From positions 1 through 32,868 of the forward strand of contig NZ_JAIXUB010000016.1 of assembly GCF_027484205.1 (NCBI RefSeq): DNA of 32,868 nucleotides. The letters are read 5' to 3'. This document shows positions 17,401 to 24,640 of the stretch, in pieces; position 1 is the first letter of the stretch; each line of letters begins with the position of its first letter. The position numbers were made by a program, and so were the translations under genes. The stretch is from Flavobacterium sp. (GTDB lineage: Bacteria > Bacteroidota > Bacteroidia > Flavobacteriales > Flavobacteriaceae). The notes under the pieces were generated by a model. The model did not search any database, was not told the origin of the DNA, and worked only from the letters and a program-made list of their open reading frames with translations.

Positions 17401-20333
17401 GTCGCTGTATTTTGACTTAAAGTCAAAGCCGGAGGTGCTGTTACAGTAGCTATTACTGGCACTCTTGAAGAAAGACATTCAGTAGTGAATTTCCAATTAT
17501 AAAATCCTAAATAATAATTACCATCAACCAAATTTCCTGTTAAATTTGCAACACTTGAACTGTAAGGATATATTGCATTTGAAGTATTCATTCGAACACC
17601 CGAAGTTGGAACAATTTCAAAATATAAATTGTAGTTTCCGGGTTCAAACTCATAATTTATTGGAACTATTTGTGGTGTATTTCCTCCAGAAACGGTTGTA
17701 GTAAAATTGATTTGAGCAACGGTAGTATTAGATGAATTTCTTACTGCAATTCTTCCTGTTTGACCTGAAACTATAGGAAAAATATCAATACTTTGTAATA
17801 TCGTATTTGAAATTACATCAAAAGTTACTGCCGATTGATAATTTTGTACTCCCAAAATCCCTAATTGAGTGGCTGGCGAAACTGGACCAACCTTTGCGAT
17901 GGCACCAAATGATTTTGCTTCAACATAATAAGTAGTAGTTGAACTGATAAATGGTGTTGTATAAGAAGTACCTGTCGCAAGTAAATTATTACCTGTTGGA
18001 GTATCAAACCATCTTAAAAAAGAACCGACACTAGAAGTTGCTGATAAGGTTGTTGTTCCATATCCACATCGAGTTGTTGGTGTCGTAGATGTAATTGTTG
18101 GTGTTGAACATTCTGTATTAAACGATTCCTCTAGAGTCCAAACACTTTTATCCGAGGCACTACAATTCGATCGAACCCATACATAATAATAAGTACTAGA
18201 ATTCAAACCTGAAAGTGTTGCCGTTGTTATTCCTGCACCCACACTACCTGTTGGAACGGTTGCCAAAGTTGGTGCTGTACTACTTGTTGAAAGATAATAT
18301 TGATAACCTAACGATGGTAACGGACTTGCCGCTGTCCAAGATATTGTTGCAGATGAAGGAGTGATGGCACTAACTTCAACATTTGTTGGTTCAATACAAG
18401 TTGGCGACACTGTTACTCTTATATCATCAATTACAATATAAGATTGATTAGCAAGACTAATTCCTTGGAAACCTATGTAATAAACACCAGAAGTAGACGG
18501 TGTAAAATCCACTTGAGCAATGGAATAAAATGAATTATCAAATGAGGACAATGTAACTAAAGAGCTACTCATACCTAAAGGAGTTTGACTTGTACCATAA
18601 GAAACTTGCAAACTTTCCGAAGTACTAGAAGTGTTACCTGTATTATATCTAAAAAATAATCTATAGGAAGTACCTCCAGTTAAATTTAACCCTGGAACAA
18701 AAAACCAATCATTCATATCCTGAGAAGGATTAGAATTAATCTGTATTGATCGAGATGCAGAGGCAAAATTCAAATTATTGACATTCCATTGATTTGCATC
18801 ACCGTTAACATTATTTACAACATAACAACTTGGAAGTGATCCAACTGCAGTTCCGTCAAAATTTTGACTGTAAGGAATATTGTAATAACCACAAGTAGTT
18901 GTAGCTGATACTGTATTACTATTAACTAAACAACCTGTACCAATAGCTTTTACCCTGCAATAATAAGTAGTCAAAGGAGATAATCCAGAAACAACTAATG
19001 AGGTAGTTGCATTACCCAACGAAAGACTTGAATAACCTGGTACTAAAGCCGTAAATGCAGCATTAGTAGAAACATCTATTTGATAATCAGTTACACCAGC
19101 AATTGCAGTCCATGTTGCAGTAAATTCATTTCCACCAATACTTGACAAAGGACTAACAACAGTTGGTGTAGAACAAGTTGTCGCTGATGCTGTTAAAATA
19201 TTAGTTAAATTATAAAACGGCGCACCAAAACAAGAATCATTATAAGGAATAACCCAAAAATAATAGGTTTGATTTGGCAACAAAGTAGTAGCTGTAAAAG
19301 TAACTAATGCAGAAGCACTTAAAACTCTGTAACCGCTGTAAGTAGTACCAACAGCATAATAACTTCTGTTTGTAATAATTGCAGCTGTTGGAGGCGTATT
19401 AACAGTACTTAATAATACTAAATATTTTGAAGCTGCAGGCGAAGCTGCAACAAAAGAGTTACCATTGATAGAGTTATGAAGAATACTTGTAGCGCCAACA
19501 ACTAAACTCGTAGGTTGAGCTGAAGGTGTAGTACAAGGAACTGGAGGTGTAAAAGTGTACAATAAATTAGAATTTGGATAAGCACCAACATTTGTATTTA
19601 CTGTAGAATTTGCAACACCTACATTTGTAAAACTTAACCATTGAGAGGTTGTTCCTTGCGCTCTACTAAAAGTATTTCCTTGTGCAGTCAAATTGTTTAA
19701 ACCTCTCAAACCCACTTGAACAGCAACATTGGTTGTCGTTAATGGCTGACACAATCCATAAGATAAGGAAATAACATTAGTAGTTTCAGAGAGACGAATT
19801 TGAAAATTAAACGTTCCAGCAACTGTTTTTCTTACAGCGTCTTTCCATTCCACAACAAAAGTTCTGTTTGGTGCAGTTCCAATAGTTTGATAAACAATAT
19901 CAAAACCTCCTGAAATCAAATCTGTTCCTAAAGCACTAATTGCTCCTCCAGAAGTAGTTTCATATATAGTGTTAGTATTAATAGGTGTGTAATTTGTTGG
20001 AACTGGTTGTGCTAAACTTCCAAAAGTTATAAATCCATTTGGACTTATGTAACAATTTGTAAAAGATACACCATCATATAAAAAACTAAAACCTAAATTA
20101 GCTTGATGAGCACTTCCTGCCACATGATTATCCCAAGCACCACTGTAGGCAACAGTACCACCAGTTAAAGGTGTATATGCAAATGAGGTTGCAGATTGTG
20201 TAAATGCATAAGAACCAACTTGAGCATTAGTTTGATTTACTTGAAAAAGAAAAAATAAAACAAAAACAAACAACTTATAAAGTGCTCTATTCTTTATGAA
20301 TCCAAATAAAAACTTATAATAATTTAAACGCAT
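14424..20333 (-). CDS. T9SS type C secreted adhesin-like protein, FN3/jelly-roll (1969 aa)
   Basis: Residues 1-37 are a signal peptide (hydrophobic core about 20-31, cleavage near TNA-Q38). Domains in order: nidogen-like N-terminal sandwich (38-258, ISPNGFITFG); two FN3-like units (260-388, 388-481); jelly roll (482-645, YIVIDDIRVTV); FN3 (645-742); Ig-like unit plus a beta-rich insert (742-968); PKD-like (968-1080); second jelly roll (1080-1251, YVWAVDNVTISG); Ig-like (about 1310-1405); shared module (1409-1740: YDYTYWSSPV near 1531, NLIGNPYPSSL near 1621, GQSFFIKG); type C sorting domain (about 1742-1969: LERNRFWLDI, FDMRGRLIA, ending VVTKKYTN). It is the nearest paralogue of the protein at 7849-13503, with the same N-terminal fold and C-terminal subtype but no GEVED domain. 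It is expected to be exported by T9SS. Adhesion is inferred from architecture; no enzyme motif was seen. Confidence 0.93.
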   Translation of the reverse strand: MRLNYYKFLFGFIKNRALYKLFVFVLFFLFQVNQTNAQVGSYAFTQSATSFAYTPLTGGTVAYSGAWDNHVAGSAHQANLGFSFLYDGVSFTNCYISPNGFITFGSLAQPVPTNYTPINTNTIYETTSGGAISALGTDLISGGFDIVYQTIGTAPNRTFVVEWKDAVRKTVAGTFNFQIRLSETTNVISLSYGLCQPLTTTNVAVQVGLRGLNNLTAQGNTFSRAQGTTSQWLSFTNVGVANSTVNTNVGAYPNSNLLYTFTPPVPCTTPSAQPTSLVVGATSILHNSINGNSFVAASPAASKYLVLLSTVNTPPTAAIITNRSYYAVGTTYSGYRVLSASALVTFTATTLLPNQTYYFWVIPYNDSCFGAPFYNLTNILTASATTCSTPTVVSPLSSIGGNEFTATWTAIAGVTDYQIDVSTNAAFTALVPGYSSLSLGNATTSLVVSGLSPLTTYYCRVKAIGTGCLVNSNTVSATTTCGYYNIPYSQNFDGTAVGSLPSCYVVNNVNGDANQWNVNNLNFASASRSIQINSNPSQDMNDWFFVPGLNLTGGTSYRLFFRYNTGNTSSTSESLQVSYGTSQTPLGMSSSLVTLSSFDNSFYSIAQVDFTPSTSGVYYIGFQGISLANQSYIVIDDIRVTVSPTCIEPTNVEVSAITPSSATISWTAASPLPSLGYQYYLSTSSTAPTLATVPTGSVGAGITTATLSGLNSSTYYYVWVRSNCSASDKSVWTLEESFNTECSTPTITSTTPTTRCGYGTTTLSATSSVGSFLRWFDTPTGNNLLATGTSYTTPFISSTTTYYVEAKSFGAIAKVGPVSPATQLGILGVQNYQSAVTFDVISNTILQSIDIFPIVSGQTGRIAVRNSSNTTVAQINFTTTVSGGNTPQIVPINYEFEPGNYNLYFEIVPTSGVRMNTSNAIYPYSSSVANLTGNLVDGNYYLGFYNWKFTTECLSSRVPVIATVTAPPALTLSQNTATICEDYATPLITVSGYASYSSLVWTPNTNISGSFASGFTFNPTTTTTYTLVGNQSSGSLCGNIATITVVVNAAPPSISILPPTSTICYNSVQPLNGSTSSATPSLILTQNFNGATNDWIVANTSVGGNVLASQWTLQPSNYNYISPFWNVVFSSNDLSQYYLANSDAQSSSSGVITRTTLTSPSFNLAGYTSANLNYWHYLRYTDNDNFYVQVSTDNGATWTTIQSYLSTQGAPASFVNATLNLNSYLGQTNVKVRFNFISPWAYVWAVDNVTISGTLAAALSWTPTTGLYTDVAATIPYVAGTPLSVVYAKPLSSTTYTATITASNSCFRTSTASITVTPLTVSGTISSSQTICNGSTASNITLSGNVGNVVRWEYADDAAFTVNVTSIANTTTTLTPAQMGVFSSIRYFRAIVKNGVCNEASSNIVFVSYPSTTWNGTSWSNGLPDNGKRLVFNGTYNPSSDALLTASGTPFILNACSVLVQSGTVTFPNNYVLNVQNTVNVVAGNLTFQNGASLVQSNDVVNLPGLTNGGNVGNITYQRSTTIVGEYDYTYWSSPVSPQTLTNMSPDSPNDYYYYFSPAIANWVNINSNNLMEAGKGYIVRAPYYANNTSGYTSSFIGVPNSGTITTPIVVGTPGFGEMNLIGNPYPSSLRAISFLSNPLNTNVVDATMYFWTHNTPITANNYTADDYAMFNYSGSVSASPSLGVGVNNATPNGFVASGQSFFIKGINSGGNVTFQNNMRGSGYSNSQFFRSSEEISPSIENEIVDLERNRFWLDIFNNEGAFKQTMVGYIEQATNDLDRGFDGLTFNSGNVINFYSLINPTTIVGIQGRALPFEIADVVPLGYSTTLNGIFQIQLSNYDGLFINQDIYLRDKVLNVVHNLKLDNYIFNTLQGTFNDRFEIIYQNNALHTDEFDANSVILYKPDELLHINSGNKTMKELKVFDMRGRLIATKENIFSSETTLDLGKTNQVLLIQITTDDLIVVTKKYTN

Positions 20334-20453
20334 TACGTCTTTTCTTTCTTAAAATTTAATAATACAATATATTGATTATGAATACAAATAAACAAATTTT
20401 AACATTTAAAATTACTAATATTCCATTATGATATTGTAAAATAGTCTTTTTTT

Positions 20454-20483
20454 CGACAAGAAGTATATTTTATCGATAAAATA
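20454..20483 (-). promoter_or_regulatory. Paired CG half-sites and an 18-bp palindrome upstream of the 1969-aa adhesin gene
   Basis: Plus-strand CGACAAGA (20454) and CGATAAAA (20474) are 20 bp apart. The 14-mer ATCGATAAAATACA at 20472-20485 is identical to 7756-7769 upstream of another giant gene. The second half-site also lies in a perfect palindrome, TATTTTATCGATAAAATA (20466-20483). The element is about 121-150 bases before the ATG at 20333 and directly abuts the terminator of that region (20486-20512). Confidence 0.4.
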
Positions 20484-20485
20484 CA

Positions 20486-20512
20486 AAAAACCTGCTCAAA
20501 AAGCAGGTTTTT
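20486..20512 (-). terminator. Rho-independent terminator of the 1300-aa PA14 gene
   Basis: AAAAACCTGCT (20486-20496) pairs with AGCAGGTTTTT (20502-20512) around a 5-base loop, giving a T-rich tail in the minus direction. It begins 28 bases after the stop at 20541. Confidence 0.85.
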
Positions 20513-20540
20513 AAAATTTAAATTAATTGAGGCTTTTAAA

Positions 20541-23500
20541 TTATAAAGATATTTTTTTAATAACAATCTGATTATCAGAGGTAACAACATAAACTATCAA
20601 CAATTGATTTTTAACATTACATGGGATTCTTACTTCGTTGGAACCTGTAGATTCAACTAATTTTATCAAACGCCCATTAACATCAAAAACTTTAATTTTA
20701 GAAATGGATAAATCATTTGAACTAACAATAAATCCATCTAGATTTTTATAAACTATAATATCATTAGATACTGTAAAATCATCGTTTGCCAAAGTACTAT
20801 CATAAACGATTTCAAAACGGTTTTCAAATACGCCTACATTGGAAAAAAAGGTGTAAGGAGTATTTTTAATACTAACCACCGTATTTAGTAAATTATCTTT
20901 CAATAAAATATCTTGTTCGCTACTGAACAATCCATCAGTTTCTGAAACAGAAATGCTAAAATTATCAGCTACATTGGTTCTGAACAACAATGGAACTACA
21001 TCAGTCGCAACGAAACTTGGCTTAGCTTGAATGATTAATTCTTTTCCGTCTATTACTGATAATAATGCTGTAGAAGAATTATTGATATCTAAACCATCTA
21101 TAGCATCATCAAAAGAGGTTGTAGCTTCAGGTAAATAGGCAATCAACTTTTTACCAAAACTCAAATTACTACTGTTCTTAATATCCAACCAAAAACGGTC
21201 TTTTTCAACCGAAGCTGTACTTCTATAAAACTGATTTACATTAGTCGAAGTACGCATAGCATTGGTAAAATTAACAGCAGTAGCACCTGATTTTGCTTGA
21301 ACTATAAAACCTTGACCTGCTGAAATTAAATTTGAATCAGTATAACTGTGTCCATTATTTATGGTGCATCCAGCTGTAGTACAAGAAGAATAGGATATTG
21401 GATTATCATCATTATTTGTTTTTCTCCAAAACCAAATTGTACCCTCAATGTTGCTACTATTTACCGATAAAAAATTATCAATATTGATAGCTGATGGATA
21501 TGGATTTCCAACAGAGTTGTAGCGTGTTGTTGCACTTCCTCCATCAATCAAAGATTTTGAAATTGGACCATTATTTGGAACTCCAACAAAACTTCCATTC
21601 CAAGTTTGTGCCCATGTTGGATGATTATTAGGCATTCTTATTAAATAACCTTTGGCATTTTCAAATGGTATTGAAGGTGAAACCGTACCATAAAAATTGC
21701 CCGTAGTGTTAAAAGTATAAAAACGATTAGTCAATGTTAATGGTGAGAAATTCAATAATGTTTGACTACCAGTAACTGGTGATGACCACAAGGTATAATC
21801 CAATCGTTTTAATGCAGAAGATGTTCTTTTGTATGTAATATTTCCTGAGTTAGACACATTCTTAACTTGAAATAAATTGGCATTATTTTCAAAAGTCAAA
21901 GAACCTCCACTAACCGTAACACTTCCATCAAGCAACATATCATGCGATGAATTAATTACAACATTTCCGCTTGAAACAGTACAAGAGCATCCGGGAACAT
22001 CTGCTGTTGAACTAAAATTTCCTTGAAACACAATATCAGTTGTTGATGTTGGTGTTATATTCCATGAAGTTCCATTCCAAGTAGCTGTAACTCCTGTAGC
22101 AATAGTAGCAACTGTTGAATAAGCAGCCGTACAACTTCCTGTTTGAACAACAGCTCTAAAATAAGTTGTTGATGAGATAGTTCCCATGGAAGTACTTGTC
22201 AAAACAGGTGTAGTCACACTAATATCTATTGGTGCTGTAAAAGCAATATCATTCGATTTTTGCCATTTTATAATAGTTCCAACATAACCTGACAAAGTTA
22301 AATTACTAGGAGTGGTATTACTGCAAATAGTTTGATTTCCAGAAACTGTTCCTGCCACAGAACCCGGAGTAACCGTAACAGTTATTGGATAATTGACGCT
22401 AGTACAACTTGGATAATATTTAATAACTCTAAAAACAGCATTGTAAGTTCCTGGCGCGATTCCATAAGGTACATTAATAGTCACCGAATTTGGCGCCGCA
22501 GCTAAACCTCCATTTTGATCACTAAACCCTGCAGTATTTGCAGTTGTATCAAAATCTAAAACCCAACCTTCGGGCGAACCTGTAGTAGCAGAATAATTCA
22601 ATTGCGTAGTAGTAGTGGTAACACAAACTATTGGATCTGCTCCTAAAGAAACTGAAAGTTCTGGGTTGACTGTTACTACGAATGGAGTTGAATTTACTGA
22701 AGGACATGTTCCATTTCCTACCACTGCTCTATATTCCCATGTTCCACTTACGGTTGGTGATTCCGAATAAGATATTGCAGTTGTGGCTATTGGATTCCAA
22801 GTTCCTGAATTTAATCTTTTTTCCCAATTTAATACCGTACCTACATAACCACCACCAAGAGTCATAGTTCCTGTGGAAGAATTTATACAAATTACTGCAT
22901 TTCCTCCAAAGACGCCACCACCTACTGGAGCTTGAATTACTGTAACTGCTAAATTCCTAACAGCACTCGTTGCACAACCGTTTGAAGCAGTAACGCTAAT
23001 ATTTCCATTTTGTCCTGTTGTTCCTGTAGTAACCGTTATTGAAGTTGAACCTTGTCCAGCTGTTATAGTCCAACCAGTAGGAACTGTCCAAGTATAATTT
23101 AATGCATTTGGTACAGCCGCAATACTATATACTTGTCCCGTTGTTGAAGGACATTGAGCAGCAACTCCAGAAATAGAACCTGCAATAGTTAAAGTTGTAG
23201 CAGCACTTGTATTTACCTGAATTACATTAGTAAAAAACTCACAACCTCCAGCATTAGAAGCTGCAGCTCTTAAAACTCTTCTATAATATCGTACAATATT
23301 AGTTGTAGTTGTAATTGCTGGTGGTGCATAATCTTCCGCAGTTGCTCCTGTGATATTAGTAAAGTTTACATTATCTGTTGAAACTTGCCACTGAAAAGAA
23401 ATTGTTGGATTTGTTGCACCACCACAATAGGAAAATGCAGTAGCATCTAATGTTCCTGGAGCAACTCCTGAACATCTATTGATAACACTTGGACCAACAA

Positions 23501-24443
23501 TTGAATTTGTTGTTGGAACAAAAGGTGTTAAACTGAAATTAGCAACGTTATCACCTTGATATTCATAAAAATCAAAAACAATATCACTATTACCATTCAG
23601 GTAAATCAAATTATTACAGTAACTCGTTGGCGATTGTTGTTTCCATTCATTAAAAACTAAAACACCATCAACATATACTCTAATTCCATCATCACCTGTT
23701 ACATTTAAAAAATAACATCCCGTTTTTGTAGAACGCATTCTATAACGAACAGCAAATAATTCAGTATAAATATTCGTTCTTGCAACACCATTAGATAAAA
23801 CTGGCATACAAGCATATTGTCCTCCAAAGTTTTCAGTAATAGTTTCTGTTGGAATATTATAATAACCAACATAGTTAGCCGCAGTGAATGGACTCACTGT
23901 TGATGATGGTGACGTTGGAGAAGTACCTCCTGGAGGTGGACCACCAGTGTAATTATAAACATGACCAATCCATTGATCAATACCAAAAGCAGTCTGAGAA
24001 TCTTGGGTATTACCAACACTATTCAATGTCAAAGTTAATACTCCTCCGGCTGTATTATCATTTATACAAGTAGCTCTTGAAAGCAATATTTTTATTTGAC
24101 CTGTAAGTGGAGAAGTCCAATTAGAAATTGTTGCTCCAGACAAACCACTTGCAAAAGTAGCTGGACTAACATTAGCATTTGTTGATGCATCTAAAATGGT
24201 TAAATTCTCATTTTGCAAAAGAAAAACATTACCCACAGAAAAAGTATAATTAAATCCTCTGACAACATTTACCACAACAAATTGACCAGCTCTAACTGAA
24301 GCAGTCGTTATTGTATTTCCATTGTCAACACAAAAAGTATTTACTGAACCTACTTGTGTTAAAGGAGTTCCTGTGTAGCTACATTGACTGTGCACACCTA
24401 GTATATTAAAAAAAACTACAAATAAAAACAGTACTTTCTTCAT
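20541..24443 (-). CDS. T9SS type C secreted protein with a PA14 domain (1300 aa)
   Basis: I start at ATG 24443, because MKKVLFLFVVFFNILGVHSQ is a compact signal peptide (cleavage near S19-Q20); the in-frame TTG at 24449 adds only two residues. After a beta-rich N-terminal region (20-150), residues about 153-303 look like a PA14 domain (RYRMRSTKTGCYFLNV, GDDGIRVYVDG, a late FDFYEYQGD), a fold often linked to carbohydrate binding. Next are Ig-like (about 330-410), PKD-like (410-500) and further Ig-like units (500-785). The shared module follows (about 785-1075: LDYTLWSSPV, SVGNPYPSAI, GQGFIVQA, NAMR, QFYRS). The type C sorting domain spans about 1076-1300 (VEKDRFWLDI, KVFDVNGRLI). This sorting domain is more divergent than the others: its penultimate strand reads LLIVYVVTSD and it ends VIKKISL. 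Its C-terminal subtype matches the 2221-aa neighbour. A glycan-binding adhesin is likely; the ligand is unknown. Confidence 0.92.
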   Translation of the reverse strand: MKKVLFLFVVFFNILGVHSQCSYTGTPLTQVGSVNTFCVDNGNTITTASVRAGQFVVVNVVRGFNYTFSVGNVFLLQNENLTILDASTNANVSPATFASGLSGATISNWTSPLTGQIKILLSRATCINDNTAGGVLTLTLNSVGNTQDSQTAFGIDQWIGHVYNYTGGPPPGGTSPTSPSSTVSPFTAANYVGYYNIPTETITENFGGQYACMPVLSNGVARTNIYTELFAVRYRMRSTKTGCYFLNVTGDDGIRVYVDGVLVFNEWKQQSPTSYCNNLIYLNGNSDIVFDFYEYQGDNVANFSLTPFVPTTNSIVGPSVINRCSGVAPGTLDATAFSYCGGATNPTISFQWQVSTDNVNFTNITGATAEDYAPPAITTTTNIVRYYRRVLRAAASNAGGCEFFTNVIQVNTSAATTLTIAGSISGVAAQCPSTTGQVYSIAAVPNALNYTWTVPTGWTITAGQGSTSITVTTGTTGQNGNISVTASNGCATSAVRNLAVTVIQAPVGGGVFGGNAVICINSSTGTMTLGGGYVGTVLNWEKRLNSGTWNPIATTAISYSESPTVSGTWEYRAVVGNGTCPSVNSTPFVVTVNPELSVSLGADPIVCVTTTTTQLNYSATTGSPEGWVLDFDTTANTAGFSDQNGGLAAAPNSVTINVPYGIAPGTYNAVFRVIKYYPSCTSVNYPITVTVTPGSVAGTVSGNQTICSNTTPSNLTLSGYVGTIIKWQKSNDIAFTAPIDISVTTPVLTSTSMGTISSTTYFRAVVQTGSCTAAYSTVATIATGVTATWNGTSWNITPTSTTDIVFQGNFSSTADVPGCSCTVSSGNVVINSSHDMLLDGSVTVSGGSLTFENNANLFQVKNVSNSGNITYKRTSSALKRLDYTLWSSPVTGSQTLLNFSPLTLTNRFYTFNTTGNFYGTVSPSIPFENAKGYLIRMPNNHPTWAQTWNGSFVGVPNNGPISKSLIDGGSATTRYNSVGNPYPSAINIDNFLSVNSSNIEGTIWFWRKTNNDDNPISYSSCTTAGCTINNGHSYTDSNLISAGQGFIVQAKSGATAVNFTNAMRTSTNVNQFYRSTASVEKDRFWLDIKNSSNLSFGKKLIAYLPEATTSFDDAIDGLDINNSSTALLSVIDGKELIIQAKPSFVATDVVPLLFRTNVADNFSISVSETDGLFSSEQDILLKDNLLNTVVSIKNTPYTFFSNVGVFENRFEIVYDSTLANDDFTVSNDIIVYKNLDGFIVSSNDLSISKIKVFDVNGRLIKLVESTGSNEVRIPCNVKNQLLIVYVVTSDNQIVIKKISL

Positions 24444-24447
24444 AATC

Positions 24448-24473
24448 AATTTTTTGCAAAAATTTTTTGCAAA
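24448..24473. repeat. Two 13-bp tandem repeats in the 5' leader of the PA14 gene
   Basis: The plus strand has AATTTTTTGCAAA twice in tandem (24448-24460, 24461-24473). Each copy contains a small TTTTGCAAA palindromic core. They occupy the expected untranslated leader, directly before the ATG at 24443, so they could affect translation or simply be low-complexity sequence. Confidence 0.5.
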
Positions 24474-24483
24474 AATATGACTA

Positions 24484-24491
24484 CAAATTTA
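24484..24491 (-). promoter_or_regulatory. Candidate -7 promoter box for the PA14 gene
   Basis: The minus strand reads TAAATTTG, an exact TAnnTTTG match, 41 bases before the ATG at 24443. I do not find a TTG at the right -33 distance. The paired CG half-sites seen upstream of other giant genes are absent here. Confidence 0.33.
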
Positions 24492-24592
24492 TTTAAGCAA
24501 ATAAACAGATACTAAAAAGTTGTTAAGCAAAAATTATAAGTAATTGAATTTCAATTGTTTAAATAAAAAGTAGAATTGATTCTACAATAAAA

Positions 24593-24618
24593 AAGTCCTT
24601 TAATTACTTAAAGGACTT
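24593..24618 (-). terminator. Rho-independent terminator of the 2221-aa adhesin gene
   Basis: AAGTCCTTTAA (24593-24603) pairs perfectly with TTAAAGGACTT (24608-24618) around a TTAC loop. A T-rich tract follows in the minus direction. It begins 23 bases after the stop at 24641. Confidence 0.87.
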
Positions 24619-24640
24619 CATTTTTTATTAAAATAAGATG

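Noticed and set aside
24444..24449. TTG start giving two extra residues to the PA14 protein
   Set aside because: ATG at 24443 begins an ordinary MKK-type signal peptide, so the TTG is not needed.
24570..24585. Small inverted repeat GTAGAAT/ATTCTAC next to the terminator
   Set aside because: The 2-base loop and lack of a T-run make it a poor terminator; it may be chance in AT-rich DNA.
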